From Mariniblastus sp. (GTDB lineage: Bacteria; Planctomycetota; Planctomycetia; Pirellulales; Pirellulaceae), in assembly GCA_028823415.1 (NCBI GenBank), contig JAPKBL010000039.1, positions 1-39,943 on the forward strand: 39,943 bases of DNA, read 5' to 3'. The notes beneath the pieces are model-generated. The model did no database searches and was not told where the DNA came from. It saw only the letters and a program-made list of their open reading frames with translations. Shown piece after piece: positions 17,327 to 26,377 of this stretch (position 1 is the stretch's first letter; each line of letters begins with the position of its first letter). Both the position numbers and the translations under genes were made by a program.

Positions 17327-18412
17327 TCAAACTGACAAAATCCGGTCGACAAGTCGCTTTTTTTCAAGTTCATCATCGCCACATAGCCATTGAATTACAT
17401 TTTGAGACCAAATTGAGTCATACTCCGACGCGTTGATGATTTCTCTCTCAATGGCGAGATCAAGGATTTTTCCGGGATACGAAGATTGAGGTTCCGACTC
17501 CATTTCTCCAAGCGGGTAGGGATCATCCAGTCCCAAAATAACTTGATCGGTGCCTTGGTTCTCAATTAAGAGTTTGAGCGATCCGGTATCGTGAACCAGA
17601 GTATCAAAAAAGATATTTTTATGACCGACCGCCTTACGAGGATGCTGCATTCCCTCAAACAAATCGGGTCTACCATCAAACCCCTGAATCCTCCGCCCTA
17701 AATTGATTTGTGCAAGTTGCCCGCCGTGGGCAAAACAGACACGCATGTTTGGAAACTTGTCCTGATATCCGTTAAGCGTCAAAAAATGATAGGCGTCCGC
17801 ACATTGGGCTAACATCCAAATTAAATGAAATCGCCACGCTCGATTTTCGAGCTTAACAAATTTCTCTCCATCATAAGGATGGACTTCGACGGCTAAGTTG
17901 TACTGACTGCAAAGCTCAAATATTTTTTCGTTTTCTTCATCGAAGATGCACTGCCACGAGCCGATCGTATCCATATAGTGTGTCGGCAAGCAAAGTAGCC
18001 GCAGCCCAAGTTCTTCGACACACCGCTGAATTTCCCATAACGCTCCATTGACATATCCCGGATGAACCACAAACCCACAGGTGAATTTGGACGGGTTTTC
18101 TCGCTGAATTCTCGCATTGAAATCATTCTGGAACCTCAACGCTTTTTTCATGGTTTCCAAACGCAGTCCGTTACCGTACAACTGCGATAGGTTGAGGACG
18201 ACAGCGTGATCGATTTTATAACGAGCCATCCATTCCAGTTTTTCATCGAGGAAAAAACTGGAATCCGTAACTGGTCGTTTCCAACCCTTCTGCAACATGT
18301 ACTTTTTGTCCTGATCGACCCAAAAGATTTCATTGTCTTTTAGGAACTGCGGAATTTCTTCCGGATAAGGAAGCAGATGCGAATGCCCGTTAATACGAAG
18401 TTTGCGATCCAT
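17327..18412 (-). CDS. ACMSD-like decarboxylase (amidohydrolase 2 family)
   Basis: A 361-aa metal-dependent TIM-barrel protein of the aminocarboxymuconate-semialdehyde decarboxylase group. The ligand pattern matches ACMSD in order and almost in number: HxH at 10/12 (NGHSHLLP), His178 in VEVHPYDG, His229 in CFAHGG and Asp296 in GLDDPYPLGE; the Pseudomonas enzyme uses 9, 11, 177, 228 and 294. The GRRIQGF-RPDL block after the HGG is also typical. It would convert 2-amino-3-carboxymuconate semialdehyde to 2-aminomuconate semialdehyde and CO2, feeding the dehydrogenase at 14.7 kb. The frame is open to 18697 over the divergent SDR gene, but the ATG at 18412 matches the family start. It reads GLDDP where ACMSD has DYP, so a related carboxylated substrate is possible. 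Confidence 0.83.
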   Translation of the reverse strand: MDRKLRINGHSHLLPYPEEIPQFLKDNEIFWVDQDKKYMLQKGWKRPVTDSSFFLDEKLEWMARYKIDHAVVLNLSQLYGNGLRLETMKKALRFQNDFNARIQRENPSKFTCGFVVHPGYVNGALWEIQRCVEELGLRLLCLPTHYMDTIGSWQCIFDEENEKIFELCSQYNLAVEVHPYDGEKFVKLENRAWRFHLIWMLAQCADAYHFLTLNGYQDKFPNMRVCFAHGGQLAQINLGRRIQGFDGRPDLFEGMQHPRKAVGHKNIFFDTLVHDTGSLKLLIENQGTDQVILGLDDPYPLGEMESEPQSSYPGKILDLAIEREIINASEYDSIWSQNVIQWLCGDDELEKKRLVDRILSV

Positions 18413-18494
18413 TTGGGTTACAGAATATCTTTCGTTTCGAACGCGTATTAGAAAATGCCGTACAATGAAATATACCAATAAAAAAGGACTATGA

Positions 18495-19283
18495 ATGCAA
18501 ATCGACTTGAAAAACAAAAATGCACTCGTCTGCGGCAGCACGCAAGGTATCGGGAAGGCATCGGCTCTCGCTCTCGCCCAATGTGGCGCAAATGTGACGC
18601 TGGTCGCCCGAGATGAACAGCGGTTAATACAGGCAAAAGACGAGTTGCCCAACATCGACGGCCAGGCCCACCAGTTCTTAATCGCTGATTTCCGCAACCC
18701 GGAAGCGCTTGCCCAAGCGGTTCAGAAACAAATTGATGACTCAACCGCCTTCCACATTCTGGTCAACAATACTGGTGGACCACCTGGAGGCGATGTCTTT
18801 GAAGCCTCGTTGGTCGAATTTGAAAATGCGTTCACTCAGCACCTTAAATGCAACCATCTTCTCGCCCAAGCGGTGGTGCCAGGAATGAAAGCTGCCGGTT
18901 TTGGACGAATCATCAACGTAATCTCAACGTCGGTAAAACAACCGCTCGATGGACTGGGAGTCTCCAATACCATTCGCGGAGCAGTGGCCAGTTGGGCGAA
19001 AACACTCGCCAACGAACTTGGGCCTTACGGCATTACGGTCAACAACATTCTCCCCGGAGCAACGGCCACTGAACGACTGAGTTCTATCATTACCAACAAA
19101 GCTGAAAAAACCGGCAAGTCGATCGATGTCATCAGCGAAGCAATGAAAAACTCTATCCCGGCGAGACGATTTGCTGAACCTCGTGAAGTGGCCTCGGCAA
19201 TCGCGTTCCTCGCATCTGACCTGGCGTCGTACATCAACGGTATCAACTTGCCGGTCGATGGCGGTCGCACAAAATCATTGTAA
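18495..19283 (+). CDS. Atypical SDR oxidoreductase lacking the YxxxK pair
   Basis: A 262-aa protein with the full SDR Rossmann fold: GSTQGIG at 14-20, NNTGG at 91-95, LPGATATERL and a C-terminal GINLPVDGG. The usual catalytic Ser is kept at about 144. Thirteen residues later, where Tyr should be, the chain reads SNTIR: Ser157 replaces Tyr and Arg161 replaces Lys. The Asn of the tetrad also looks replaced (QHLKCN). It resembles beta-ketoacyl-ACP-reductase-like SDRs with this altered site, so classic hydride-transfer chemistry is doubtful. It is divergent from the ACMSD-like gene across 82 bp, and AAGGA lies 6 nt before the ATG. Shared promoter DNA suggests a link to the aminomuconate pathway (inference). 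Confidence 0.88.
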   Translation: MQIDLKNKNALVCGSTQGIGKASALALAQCGANVTLVARDEQRLIQAKDELPNIDGQAHQFLIADFRNPEALAQAVQKQIDDSTAFHILVNNTGGPPGGDVFEASLVEFENAFTQHLKCNHLLAQAVVPGMKAAGFGRIINVISTSVKQPLDGLGVSNTIRGAVASWAKTLANELGPYGITVNNILPGATATERLSSIITNKAEKTGKSIDVISEAMKNSIPARRFAEPREVASAIAFLASDLASYINGINLPVDGGRTKSL

Positions 19284-19299
19284 CCGCCCAACGGCTGCG

Positions 19300-20160
19300 T
19301 TACGGAATCCAATACAAGAGGAATAGCGATACAACGGCGATCGCAATCCCGACGTAGGTGCGTTTATTTAGCTGCTCGTTTAACAAACTCGTTGCGACGA
19401 GTGTTGTTAAAACAATTCCACCAGCGCTGGTGACTGGGAAAACAATGAAGCCCTCAAAATAATGAAGCGCTAACAACACAAAATAAGTTTGCAAATTATT
19501 TGAGATCCCCATCAAAAACCCAATGAACCATTCCATCGCTGTGGGCATACGCCTACCGTGAATCAATACGATTAACGATGGAATCGCTGCGATCGTAAAC
19601 GCAGCCAAAATGAACGTTGGACGATGCTCGGGCGAACTGACGTGCTTGAAAGCTTCCTGCGAAAGACGGCTAAAACCACACAAGAGAAAAAACGAAAATA
19701 AAACCACCGGTACCAGCCAGCGAGACTTTGTTTCGAAATCACTTGGATGTGGATTCTTTTGAGCACCGATTAGCGTCAACGCCAACAGCGCCATTCCGAT
19801 GCCAATTGACTGCACAAGATCTGGTTTTTCTTGCCACATGATAGCCGCGAATCCAATCGGCATCAAAATCGAAAGCACACTGACGACCGTCGTCGTCGAT
19901 GCCCCCACCTTGCGGATTGAGTAAATTGCAAAAAAGAAAGCAATGAAATACACGGCTCCCATCGAGCCCCCCGTCCACAAAGCGCCAAACGAAACGGGGC
20001 TGAGGTTGGAGAATAAAAATACTGGAACGATGGAAACTGCAGCGACAATATAATTGATCGCTCCGATCGTAATGACATTTTCCTGTCTTCGAATTTGCGC
20101 CCACTTTATGAACAGCGTAAATGACGAAGCAAATACAACTTGTAATATCAGATAAATCAT
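19300..20160 (-). CDS. EamA/DMT-family transporter
   Basis: A 286-aa integral inner-membrane protein with about 10 hydrophobic helices in two halves. Each half opens with a segment of the EamA kind and closes with a short basic tail. The middle hydrophilic loop (GAQKNPHPSDFETKSRW) divides the two five-helix repeats. The C-terminal half ends with SLLNEQLNKRTYVGIAIAVVS, the usual EamA end (EXL-near-helix-9 pattern). Members move amino acids, nucleobases, sugars or drugs; the substrate is unknown here. It converges on the SDR gene with a 16-bp gap. The ATG at 20160 has no clear Shine-Dalgarno site. Confidence 0.88.
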   Translation of the reverse strand: MIYLILQVVFASSFTLFIKWAQIRRQENVITIGAINYIVAAVSIVPVFLFSNLSPVSFGALWTGGSMGAVYFIAFFFAIYSIRKVGASTTTVVSVLSILMPIGFAAIMWQEKPDLVQSIGIGMALLALTLIGAQKNPHPSDFETKSRWLVPVVLFSFFLLCGFSRLSQEAFKHVSSPEHRPTFILAAFTIAAIPSLIVLIHGRRMPTAMEWFIGFLMGISNNLQTYFVLLALHYFEGFIVFPVTSAGGIVLTTLVATSLLNEQLNKRTYVGIAIAVVSLFLLYWIP

Positions 20161-20390
20161 GGAGTCAAAAATTTGAATCGAGCGACGAAAAATTCTCTAA
20201 AATCGAGGCTCAGCCTAAACGACACATCGAAAAACGTCGACCTGCGTCACTATTTAAATCAAAAACAAAACCAGGCGCCCCTATAAACATCCGCCAATCA
20301 CTCCAAAAACGTCGCCAGCAGTAGTATTCAAACACCGAATTCCTACAATCAACTGAAACGTCCGCTGTCCATCAATCGTAGTTCTGAATC

Positions 20391-21851
20391 ATGAATGAAG
20401 CCGCAACCCGCCTCCAGCCTAATGCCATTTGGACCCACTTCGAAGAACTGAACGCTGTTCCGCGGCCCTCTAAAAAAGAAGGTCGCGTCATTGAGTTCAT
20501 GAAACAATTTGGTGAGGGGTTAAATCTGGAAACTGTCGTGGATGACATTGGCAATGTCATTATTCGCAAACCCGCAACTCCTGGGATGGAAGACCGCCAA
20601 GGCGTTATTCTCCAGGGGCATCTCGACATGGTCCATCAAAAGAATGCCGATACCGTTTTCGATTTCGAGACCGAAGGAATTCGATCTGTGATCACGGACG
20701 ATGGTTGGCTAACCGCCGAAGGCACAACTCTCGGTGCCGATAATGGCATGGGCGTTGCCTCGATCATGGCAGTTCTGTCCGCGACCGACATCGAGCACGG
20801 ACAAGTTGAAGCCCTTTTCACGATTGATGAAGAAACGGGGATGACAGGCGCCTTCAAACTACAGCCGGGCATCCTCACCGGATCGATTCTTCTAAACACC
20901 GACACCGAAGATGAGGGAGAATTGTGCATTGGATGCGCCGGTGGAATTGATACAAATATCAAAGCAAACTACGAACCGATTCCTACCGGCGAAGGAACCG
21001 CATTCAAAATATCGGTGAAAGGATTGCGAGGGGGGCATTCTGGTTGTGAGATTCACCTCGGCCGTGGCAACGCCAATAAAATCATGAATCGTCTACTCTG
21101 GAAAGGCGCTGATAACTTCGGACTGAGAATCGCATCCCTCGACGGTGGAAGTTTAAGAAACGCCATCCCTCGGGAGTCGTTTGCGGTCGTCGTCGTCGAT
21201 TCAAATCAAATCGATAATTTTAAAAAACACATTGCTGAAACCATCGGCGTCATTCAGACCGAACTCATTCGTACCGAACCGGACCTGATGGCCTCCATCG
21301 AGCCGGCACCGACGACCGAAACGGTGATGGACGCAAGCTCGCAAAAAAATCTAATTCAGGCGATTTACGCCGCCCCCTGTGGTGTTGCCAGAATGAGCGA
21401 TGAGATGCCAGGACTCGTCGAAACTTCGACCAGCCTGGCCAGAGTGTTGGTTGAGTCAGGAACCGTTTTAGTTCAGTTTTTAACACGAAGCAGTGTAGAA
21501 ACAGCTCGGGATGACCTCGCTAGAACGATCCAATCCGCCTTTCAACTTGCCGGGGCCGATGTCGAACATACCGGCGGCTACCCAGGCTGGAAGCCCAACG
21601 CCGACTCAGAAATTCTGCGGCAAATGGCTCAGATTTATTCTGATCTGTTCGGCGTCAAACCGACCGTCAATGCCGTCCATGCAGGACTTGAGTGTGGCAT
21701 CATCGGAAGCGTGTACCCAGGATTGGATATGATCTCTTTTGGGCCAACCATTAAGAACCCACACTCGCCCGATGAAAAGTGCGAGATTGCCAGTGTGAAA
21801 AAATACTGGGACTACCTAGTCGCGACATTGCAACAAATCCCAAAAAAGTAA
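20391..21851 (+). CDS. pepD: Aminoacyl-histidine dipeptidase (PepD, peptidase family M20C)
   Basis: A 486-aa cytoplasmic di-zinc dipeptidase of normal length. Metal and catalytic residues are all present: His77 and Asp79 (QGHLDMV), Asp117 (LGADNGMG), Glu147/Glu148 (TIDEETGMTGA), Asp171 (LNTDTEDEG) and His458 (KNPHSPDEK). These match the order and spacing in Vibrio PepD. A lid/dimerisation domain containing LRGGHSGCEIHLGRGNANKIM lies in the middle. It hydrolyses Xaa-His and other dipeptides, so it could act after the S9 peptidase in peptide use. It starts at the ATG at 20391 and converges on the DUF1501 gene. Confidence 0.93.
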   Translation: MNEAATRLQPNAIWTHFEELNAVPRPSKKEGRVIEFMKQFGEGLNLETVVDDIGNVIIRKPATPGMEDRQGVILQGHLDMVHQKNADTVFDFETEGIRSVITDDGWLTAEGTTLGADNGMGVASIMAVLSATDIEHGQVEALFTIDEETGMTGAFKLQPGILTGSILLNTDTEDEGELCIGCAGGIDTNIKANYEPIPTGEGTAFKISVKGLRGGHSGCEIHLGRGNANKIMNRLLWKGADNFGLRIASLDGGSLRNAIPRESFAVVVVDSNQIDNFKKHIAETIGVIQTELIRTEPDLMASIEPAPTTETVMDASSQKNLIQAIYAAPCGVARMSDEMPGLVETSTSLARVLVESGTVLVQFLTRSSVETARDDLARTIQSAFQLAGADVEHTGGYPGWKPNADSEILRQMAQIYSDLFGVKPTVNAVHAGLECGIIGSVYPGLDMISFGPTIKNPHSPDEKCEIASVKKYWDYLVATLQQIPKK

Positions 21852-21853
21852 TG

Positions 21854-21889
21854 CTCTGAAGTCAGAGATATTTTAACTTGCGTTAAAAT
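21854..21889. terminator. Twin inverted repeats between convergent genes
   Basis: Two hairpins lie back to back in the 45-bp gap between pepD and the DUF1501 gene. CTCTGA/TCAGAG (21854-21867) is short. ATTTTAAC/GTTAAAAT with a TTGC loop (21870-21889) is perfect over 8 bp. The second is AT-rich with a weak U-tract on either side, so it may end transcription from both directions. Confidence 0.5.
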
Positions 21890-21896
21890 CCCACGA

Positions 21897-23387
21897 TCAA
21901 CCGCGGGTTAAAATCTGTTTGATGACGTTGCCATGCACGTCGGTAAGCCGTCGTTCAATTCCGTCGTGATAAAAACTCAATCGCTCATGATCGAGACCTA
22001 AAAGATGAAGAATCGTTGCATGGAAATCGTATACCGAAACGACATCTTCGACAGCTTTGTAACTAATATCATCAGTCGCACCGAAACTGAACCCTTTTTT
22101 GACTCCTGCACCAGCTAACCAGGCTGTGAAGCCAGATGGATTATGATCTCGACCGCTTGCTCCAGCTTGGAAGGTCGGCATCCGTCCAAATTCGGTACAC
22201 CAGATGACGAGCGTATCTTCAAGCAGCCCTCTTTGTTTTAGGTCTTTTAAAAGACCAGCGACGGGTTGGTCCAGAATTTGCCCGTGAACTGCGTATTGTT
22301 TTTCAAGGAACTTGTGGCCATCCCAATTGCTAGTTCCTTCGCCACCTGTCTGGTAGGCACCGTTAAATAACTGGACAAAGCGGACTCCTTTTTCAACCAA
22401 CCGCCTCGCCAAAATACAATTCTTGGCAAAGCTGGATTTCAACTCATTGGTCGAATCGTTCGCACCGTAGAGGGACAAAATGTGCTCTGGTTCGGTCGAT
22501 AAATCGCTAATTTCTGGGACACTCAATTGCATTTTGGCCGCCAGTTCGTAACTGGCAATCCGCGCCGCTAACTCAGTATCTCCAGGAAACTGAGCTAAAT
22601 GACGCTCGTTCATTCGCCTCAAAAAGGCACGAGTGGCAGCGTCTTCCCGATTAGAAATTCCATCCGGTCGCGCTAGGTTTCGAATCGGATTGGCTGCATT
22701 AAAGTCAGTCCCCTGAAAGACAGCTGGCAAAAAACCGGGTCCCCAGTTGTTGACGCTCGACTGGGGCGTGCCGCGAGGATCCGGGATCGCGACAAAGGCC
22801 GGCAGTTCATTGTTTTCACTCCCAAGCCCATAGGTTGCCCAGGCGCCGATACTAGGGAAACCATCAAGCGTAAAACCAGTCGACATAAAATTCTCGCCCG
22901 GTCCATGAGTATTTGTCTTCCCCGTCAAGGAATGAAGAAAGCAAATATCATCCGCCATATCGCCGATGTGATCGACTAACGTCGAAACCATTTTGCCGCT
23001 TTCGCCGCGTGGTTTAAACTCCCATGGACTTTTTTGTAAACTCCCCTGCGCTCCTTGAAACGTGACCACCTTCTCTCCGGGCATCGACTGACCGTGCATA
23101 CGAATCAATTCCGGCTTGTAATCAAAGGTATCTATTTGGCTACACGCCCCCGCACAAAAGATCATGATTACATTCTTCGCGGCGGCGGGAAAATGGGGTT
23201 GCCGCGCTAGCGCTGGCTGTTCGGGCGAGAATTTTGGGCGAATCGGAGTTTTTTGGTCGTCGGCATTTGCTAACAAACGCTCTGAAGCAAGTAGTTGTGT
23301 CAGCGCAATCCCGCTTAAGCCCGTCATTGTATTGGACAAAAACGAGCGACGGTTCAAAAAATGGGATGGACGTAATCTCGAGCTCAC
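21897..23387 (-). CDS. DUF1501 exported protein (sulfatase-like fold)
   Basis: A 496-aa protein with a twin-arginine-type N-terminus ([15 protein letters not shown], Arg-Arg at 13-14). The body is typical DUF1501: [22 protein letters not shown] early, [20 protein letters not shown]-type [11 protein letters not shown], and [24 protein letters not shown]1501 belongs to the alkaline-phosphatase/sulfatase superfamily. Its function is unknown, but it nearly always pairs with PSCyt1/DUF1553 genes. The start is a GTG 3 bp after the stop of the upstream cytochrome gene. Its Shine-Dalgarno GAGGT overlaps that stop codon, which fixes the start and implies translational coupling. The next internal ATG would remove the Arg pair. 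Confidence 0.92.
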   Translation of the reverse strand: MSSRLRPSHFLNRRSFLSNTMTGLSGIALTQLLASERLLANADDQKTPIRPKFSPEQPALARQPHFPAAAKNVIMIFCAGACSQIDTFDYKPELIRMHGQSMPGEKVVTFQGAQGSLQKSPWEFKPRGESGKMVSTLVDHIGDMADDICFLHSLTGKTNTHGPGENFMSTGFTLDGFPSIGAWATYGLGSENNELPAFVAIPDPRGTPQSSVNNWGPGFLPAVFQGTDFNAANPIRNLARPDGISNREDAATRAFLRRMNERHLAQFPGDTELAARIASYELAAKMQLSVPEISDLSTEPEHILSLYGANDSTNELKSSFAKNCILARRLVEKGVRFVQLFNGAYQTGGEGTSNWDGHKFLEKQYAVHGQILDQPVAGLLKDLKQRGLLEDTLVIWCTEFGRMPTFQAGASGRDHNPSGFTAWLAGAGVKKGFSFGATDDISYKAVEDVVSVYDFHATILHLLGLDHERLSFYHDGIERRLTDVHGNVIKQILTRG

Positions 23388-23390
23388 AAG

Positions 23391-26246
23391 CTACCTCACG
23401 AATAACAACTCATTCGAATTTAATATCGCTCGACAAAAAGATGCCAAACCAAACTGTTGAATCAATGCTTCCGCATCTTGCCGTTCTGCTGCTGCTGGGG
23501 CTCTCGCAAATGCTAAATCAAACGCGAGATTGACCTGATCTTTTGCCTGACTTCCAGCCTCTCGTTGCAATCGTTCAGAGAAAAACGCCGCTTGTTCAAT
23601 AATAAATTTACTATTGAGCATATTTAACGACTGCAGCGCCGTCGTCGATTGGTTTCGATTAGGAATTGTCTGACCTCCATCGGGACAATCGAACACACCA
23701 AACACCTCATCCTGCTCTTGACGAATTTTAGTCATGTAAATCATGCGTCGAAAATGCTCGGGGCCGAATTTTTCTAGCGGGAAATAATGATGGACGTTCT
23801 CCCGGTCAATTTTGAACAACAAAAACCCAGGTCCTCCTGCCTGTAAATTTAATTTTCCACTTAGCTGTAATACACAATCACGAATCGCTTCGGCTTCCAG
23901 TCTCTTCAGAGGAAATCTCCACAACAATTTACAATCAGCATCTTTGGCAAGTGCTTCTCGTCGTGGCTTGCTCGACTGCCGAAAGGTACTCGACAATAAA
24001 ATTTCGCGATGAAGCCATTTCAACGACCAGTCATTTTCCATAAATCGAATCGCTAACCAATCCAGAAGATCCGGATGACTCGGAGCGGAGCCATTTTTTC
24101 CCAAATCACTTGGGGTTGCGACCAGACCGCGACCGAAATGGTAATGCCAAACGCGATTCACAATAACTCGCGCCGTGAGCGGATTATCTTCGGAGGCGAT
24201 CCATTGAGCCAACTTTAGCCGACGGCTTTGTTCCGGTTCTTCCGAAGTCATTCCGAGTGTCCCCAGAACAGCCAGCGCATCCGGATAAACCTCTTCTCTA
24301 GGTGAAAGTGGATCTCCGCGATAGAGACGTTTAATCACGGGTGGTTGAGAAAAATTACCCACATAAGCGGTCGGTATGGATTGAACCAGCGTAGCGAGCT
24401 GCGTCTCGGTCTGTTTTAGCCGCGCCAGCAAATCTCTCGCCTTGGAAGCATCTGGCGCGGAGAGACGACCAATGGCTTCCAAATCTAAATCCATCGAATC
24501 AGCCTGCCGAGACGGACGCCTCGCCGAACCGGAAACTCGCTGATAGTCTTTCCCATCGATCGAAACTTCGATGGTGTAGCCAGTGGCTAAACGATCCGCA
24601 TAGGCACCGTTTCTTTCCCGCCCCCAGACGACTCGATCAATTGCAATCCGCTTCGGAAATTCAATCTCTACCCAGCCGGCTCCCTGCTGATTCGATATCC
24701 AACTGAAATCGTTTCCGTACTTTCCATCATTGAGGTGTTTTAATTGATGTTTTGGATTGTTCTGATAGTCCCCCGAAGAACGCACTTTACATCCACTCGA
24801 TGCCAACGCAATGTTTTTTTGATCCTGATGGGAATAGACTTCGAGTTCGTCGATACAGGGTTCCGCACCGTTCGTTCGAAAGATCTCAAAACGAATGTAT
24901 TTGGCATCGATGGGCTGAAAATCATCCACATTCTTTTTAGCATTGACCTCCGGCAAATCGACCGCCAGAGCGCCTCGCGGGGGTAATTTTTTTCGCAAGG
25001 CAGCGAGTTGTTGCTGATAAGATTCCCGCTCTGATTCAAGAGTGTCCATCGACTCTCCAGCCGATGGATCAAGGTGCTCTTTTAGCTTTCGCTCTCCATG
25101 GCGAACTCCACCAAACACTGCCTGAAGTGAGTAGTAATCCGATTGCAGAATCGGGTCAAATTTATGGTTGTGACATCGGGCACAACCTACCGTCAAACCT
25201 AGAAACGTGGTGCTGGTGGTATTTACATAATCGGCTAACTCGTCCTCTCGCTGCATGAGTGTCAGATTTTTATCCGGACTCTTTACAATGTCATAGGCGC
25301 CGCCAACCAAAAACCCAGTTCCGACATCCACCCCGACCGAATCGCCTGCAATCTGCTCGATAACAAAATCCTGATAAGACTTATCGTTATTGAAAGAGTC
25401 AATCACATAGTCTCGATAATAATAGGCATTCGCACGATCTCGATTCACTTCATAACCGGTCGATTCGCCAAATCGGACAACATCCAGCCAATGCCTCGCC
25501 CAGCGCTCTCCATAATGAGGACTCTCCAAAACACGATCGATCAAATTCGCGTAGGCGAATTCGGACTCATCGGCCACAAATTGCCGAACCTGTTCGGGCG
25601 AGGGTTGAAGCCCGAGCATGTTCAAATAGACCCGGCGAATCAACGTCGTTCGATCGGCCGGCAATGATGGATGGAGGCTATTTTCCTGAAGCCGTTTGCT
25701 AATAAATTTATCCACTGCTCCTTGGATCGGAAAATCGATTGGCGATTGCCACAGGATTTTGGGAGGAGCATGATCGACCACCGGCTGAAATGACCAATGA
25801 TCCGTTACTATTTTTCGCCGCCCCGAACCAATTGCTGCTTCGTTAGCAAGTTCATCCGGCCAAATGGCCCCTTCATCGATCCATTGGCCGATGATTTCAA
25901 TCTCTTTTTTATTGAGCGATTCCTCCGCTTCAACTGGTGGCATTCGCTCACCGTCATCACCACCACTAACGAGAAGAAATAGTGGGCTGTGTTTTCGGTC
26001 GCCAACTTGGATTGGCTGATCACCACGATCGCCAATTCCCATGGCCGCACTTTTGATGTCTAACCGATACTCACTCTCCTGGATCTCTGAGCCATGGCAA
26101 GTGTAACAGTACTTTTCGAAAACAGGCAGCACTTGATCGGCAAAACTGATCTTCGCCTGATCCTGTCCAGATGCGATCTGCGGTAGTAAATTAAAAAAAC
26201 AGACAAAACCAAGGCAACACAGATAAATTGTATTACGATGATTCAT
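23391..26246 (-). CDS. PSCyt1/DUF1549/DUF1553 planctomycete cytochrome with discoidin insert
   Basis: A 951-aa secreted protein from the ATG at 26246; the frame extends 4 codons to a TTG. A signal peptide ends near residue 28. PSCyt1 follows, with heme motif CYTCH (Cys47, Cys50, His51) and a distal MPP near residue 100. DUF1549 (about 145-380) holds a second CxxCH, CARCH at 355-359. An F5/8-type C (discoidin-like) segment (IDAKYIRFEIFRTNG, DELEVYS, WVEIEFPKRIAIDRVVWGR, YTIEVSIDGKDYQRV) lies between DUF1549 and C-terminal DUF1553. Its role is unknown; electron transfer linked to extracellular carbohydrate breakdown has been suggested for such proteins, and the discoidin insert would fit sugar binding. 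It is co-transcribed with DUF1501. Confidence 0.93.
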   Translation of the reverse strand: MNHRNTIYLCCLGFVCFFNLLPQIASGQDQAKISFADQVLPVFEKYCYTCHGSEIQESEYRLDIKSAAMGIGDRGDQPIQVGDRKHSPLFLLVSGGDDGERMPPVEAEESLNKKEIEIIGQWIDEGAIWPDELANEAAIGSGRRKIVTDHWSFQPVVDHAPPKILWQSPIDFPIQGAVDKFISKRLQENSLHPSLPADRTTLIRRVYLNMLGLQPSPEQVRQFVADESEFAYANLIDRVLESPHYGERWARHWLDVVRFGESTGYEVNRDRANAYYYRDYVIDSFNNDKSYQDFVIEQIAGDSVGVDVGTGFLVGGAYDIVKSPDKNLTLMQREDELADYVNTTSTTFLGLTVGCARCHNHKFDPILQSDYYSLQAVFGGVRHGERKLKEHLDPSAGESMDTLESERESYQQQLAALRKKLPPRGALAVDLPEVNAKKNVDDFQPIDAKYIRFEIFRTNGAEPCIDELEVYSHQDQKNIALASSGCKVRSSGDYQNNPKHQLKHLNDGKYGNDFSWISNQQGAGWVEIEFPKRIAIDRVVWGRERNGAYADRLATGYTIEVSIDGKDYQRVSGSARRPSRQADSMDLDLEAIGRLSAPDASKARDLLARLKQTETQLATLVQSIPTAYVGNFSQPPVIKRLYRGDPLSPREEVYPDALAVLGTLGMTSEEPEQSRRLKLAQWIASEDNPLTARVIVNRVWHYHFGRGLVATPSDLGKNGSAPSHPDLLDWLAIRFMENDWSLKWLHREILLSSTFRQSSKPRREALAKDADCKLLWRFPLKRLEAEAIRDCVLQLSGKLNLQAGGPGFLLFKIDRENVHHYFPLEKFGPEHFRRMIYMTKIRQEQDEVFGVFDCPDGGQTIPNRNQSTTALQSLNMLNSKFIIEQAAFFSERLQREAGSQAKDQVNLAFDLAFARAPAAAERQDAEALIQQFGLASFCRAILNSNELLFVR

Positions 26247-26377
26247 TCGACTTACCAAGTAACCGTTAAATTAAATTCGATTTTTTGTTGCCTGAATTTT
26301 CTATCCGAAGTTTGATAACTTCCGCTTCGCGCGACAACTACTTTTAAGAGCCGATTATAAGTCAATTAGGGTTCCAA

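Noticed and set aside
18413..18697. N-terminal extension of the ACMSD-like gene
   Set aside because: It overlaps the well-supported SDR gene on the other strand, and the family start is at 18412.
20121..20324. 67-codon plus-strand frame at the EamA start
   Set aside because: Overlaps the transporter start antisense, very basic low-complexity translation and no ribosome site.
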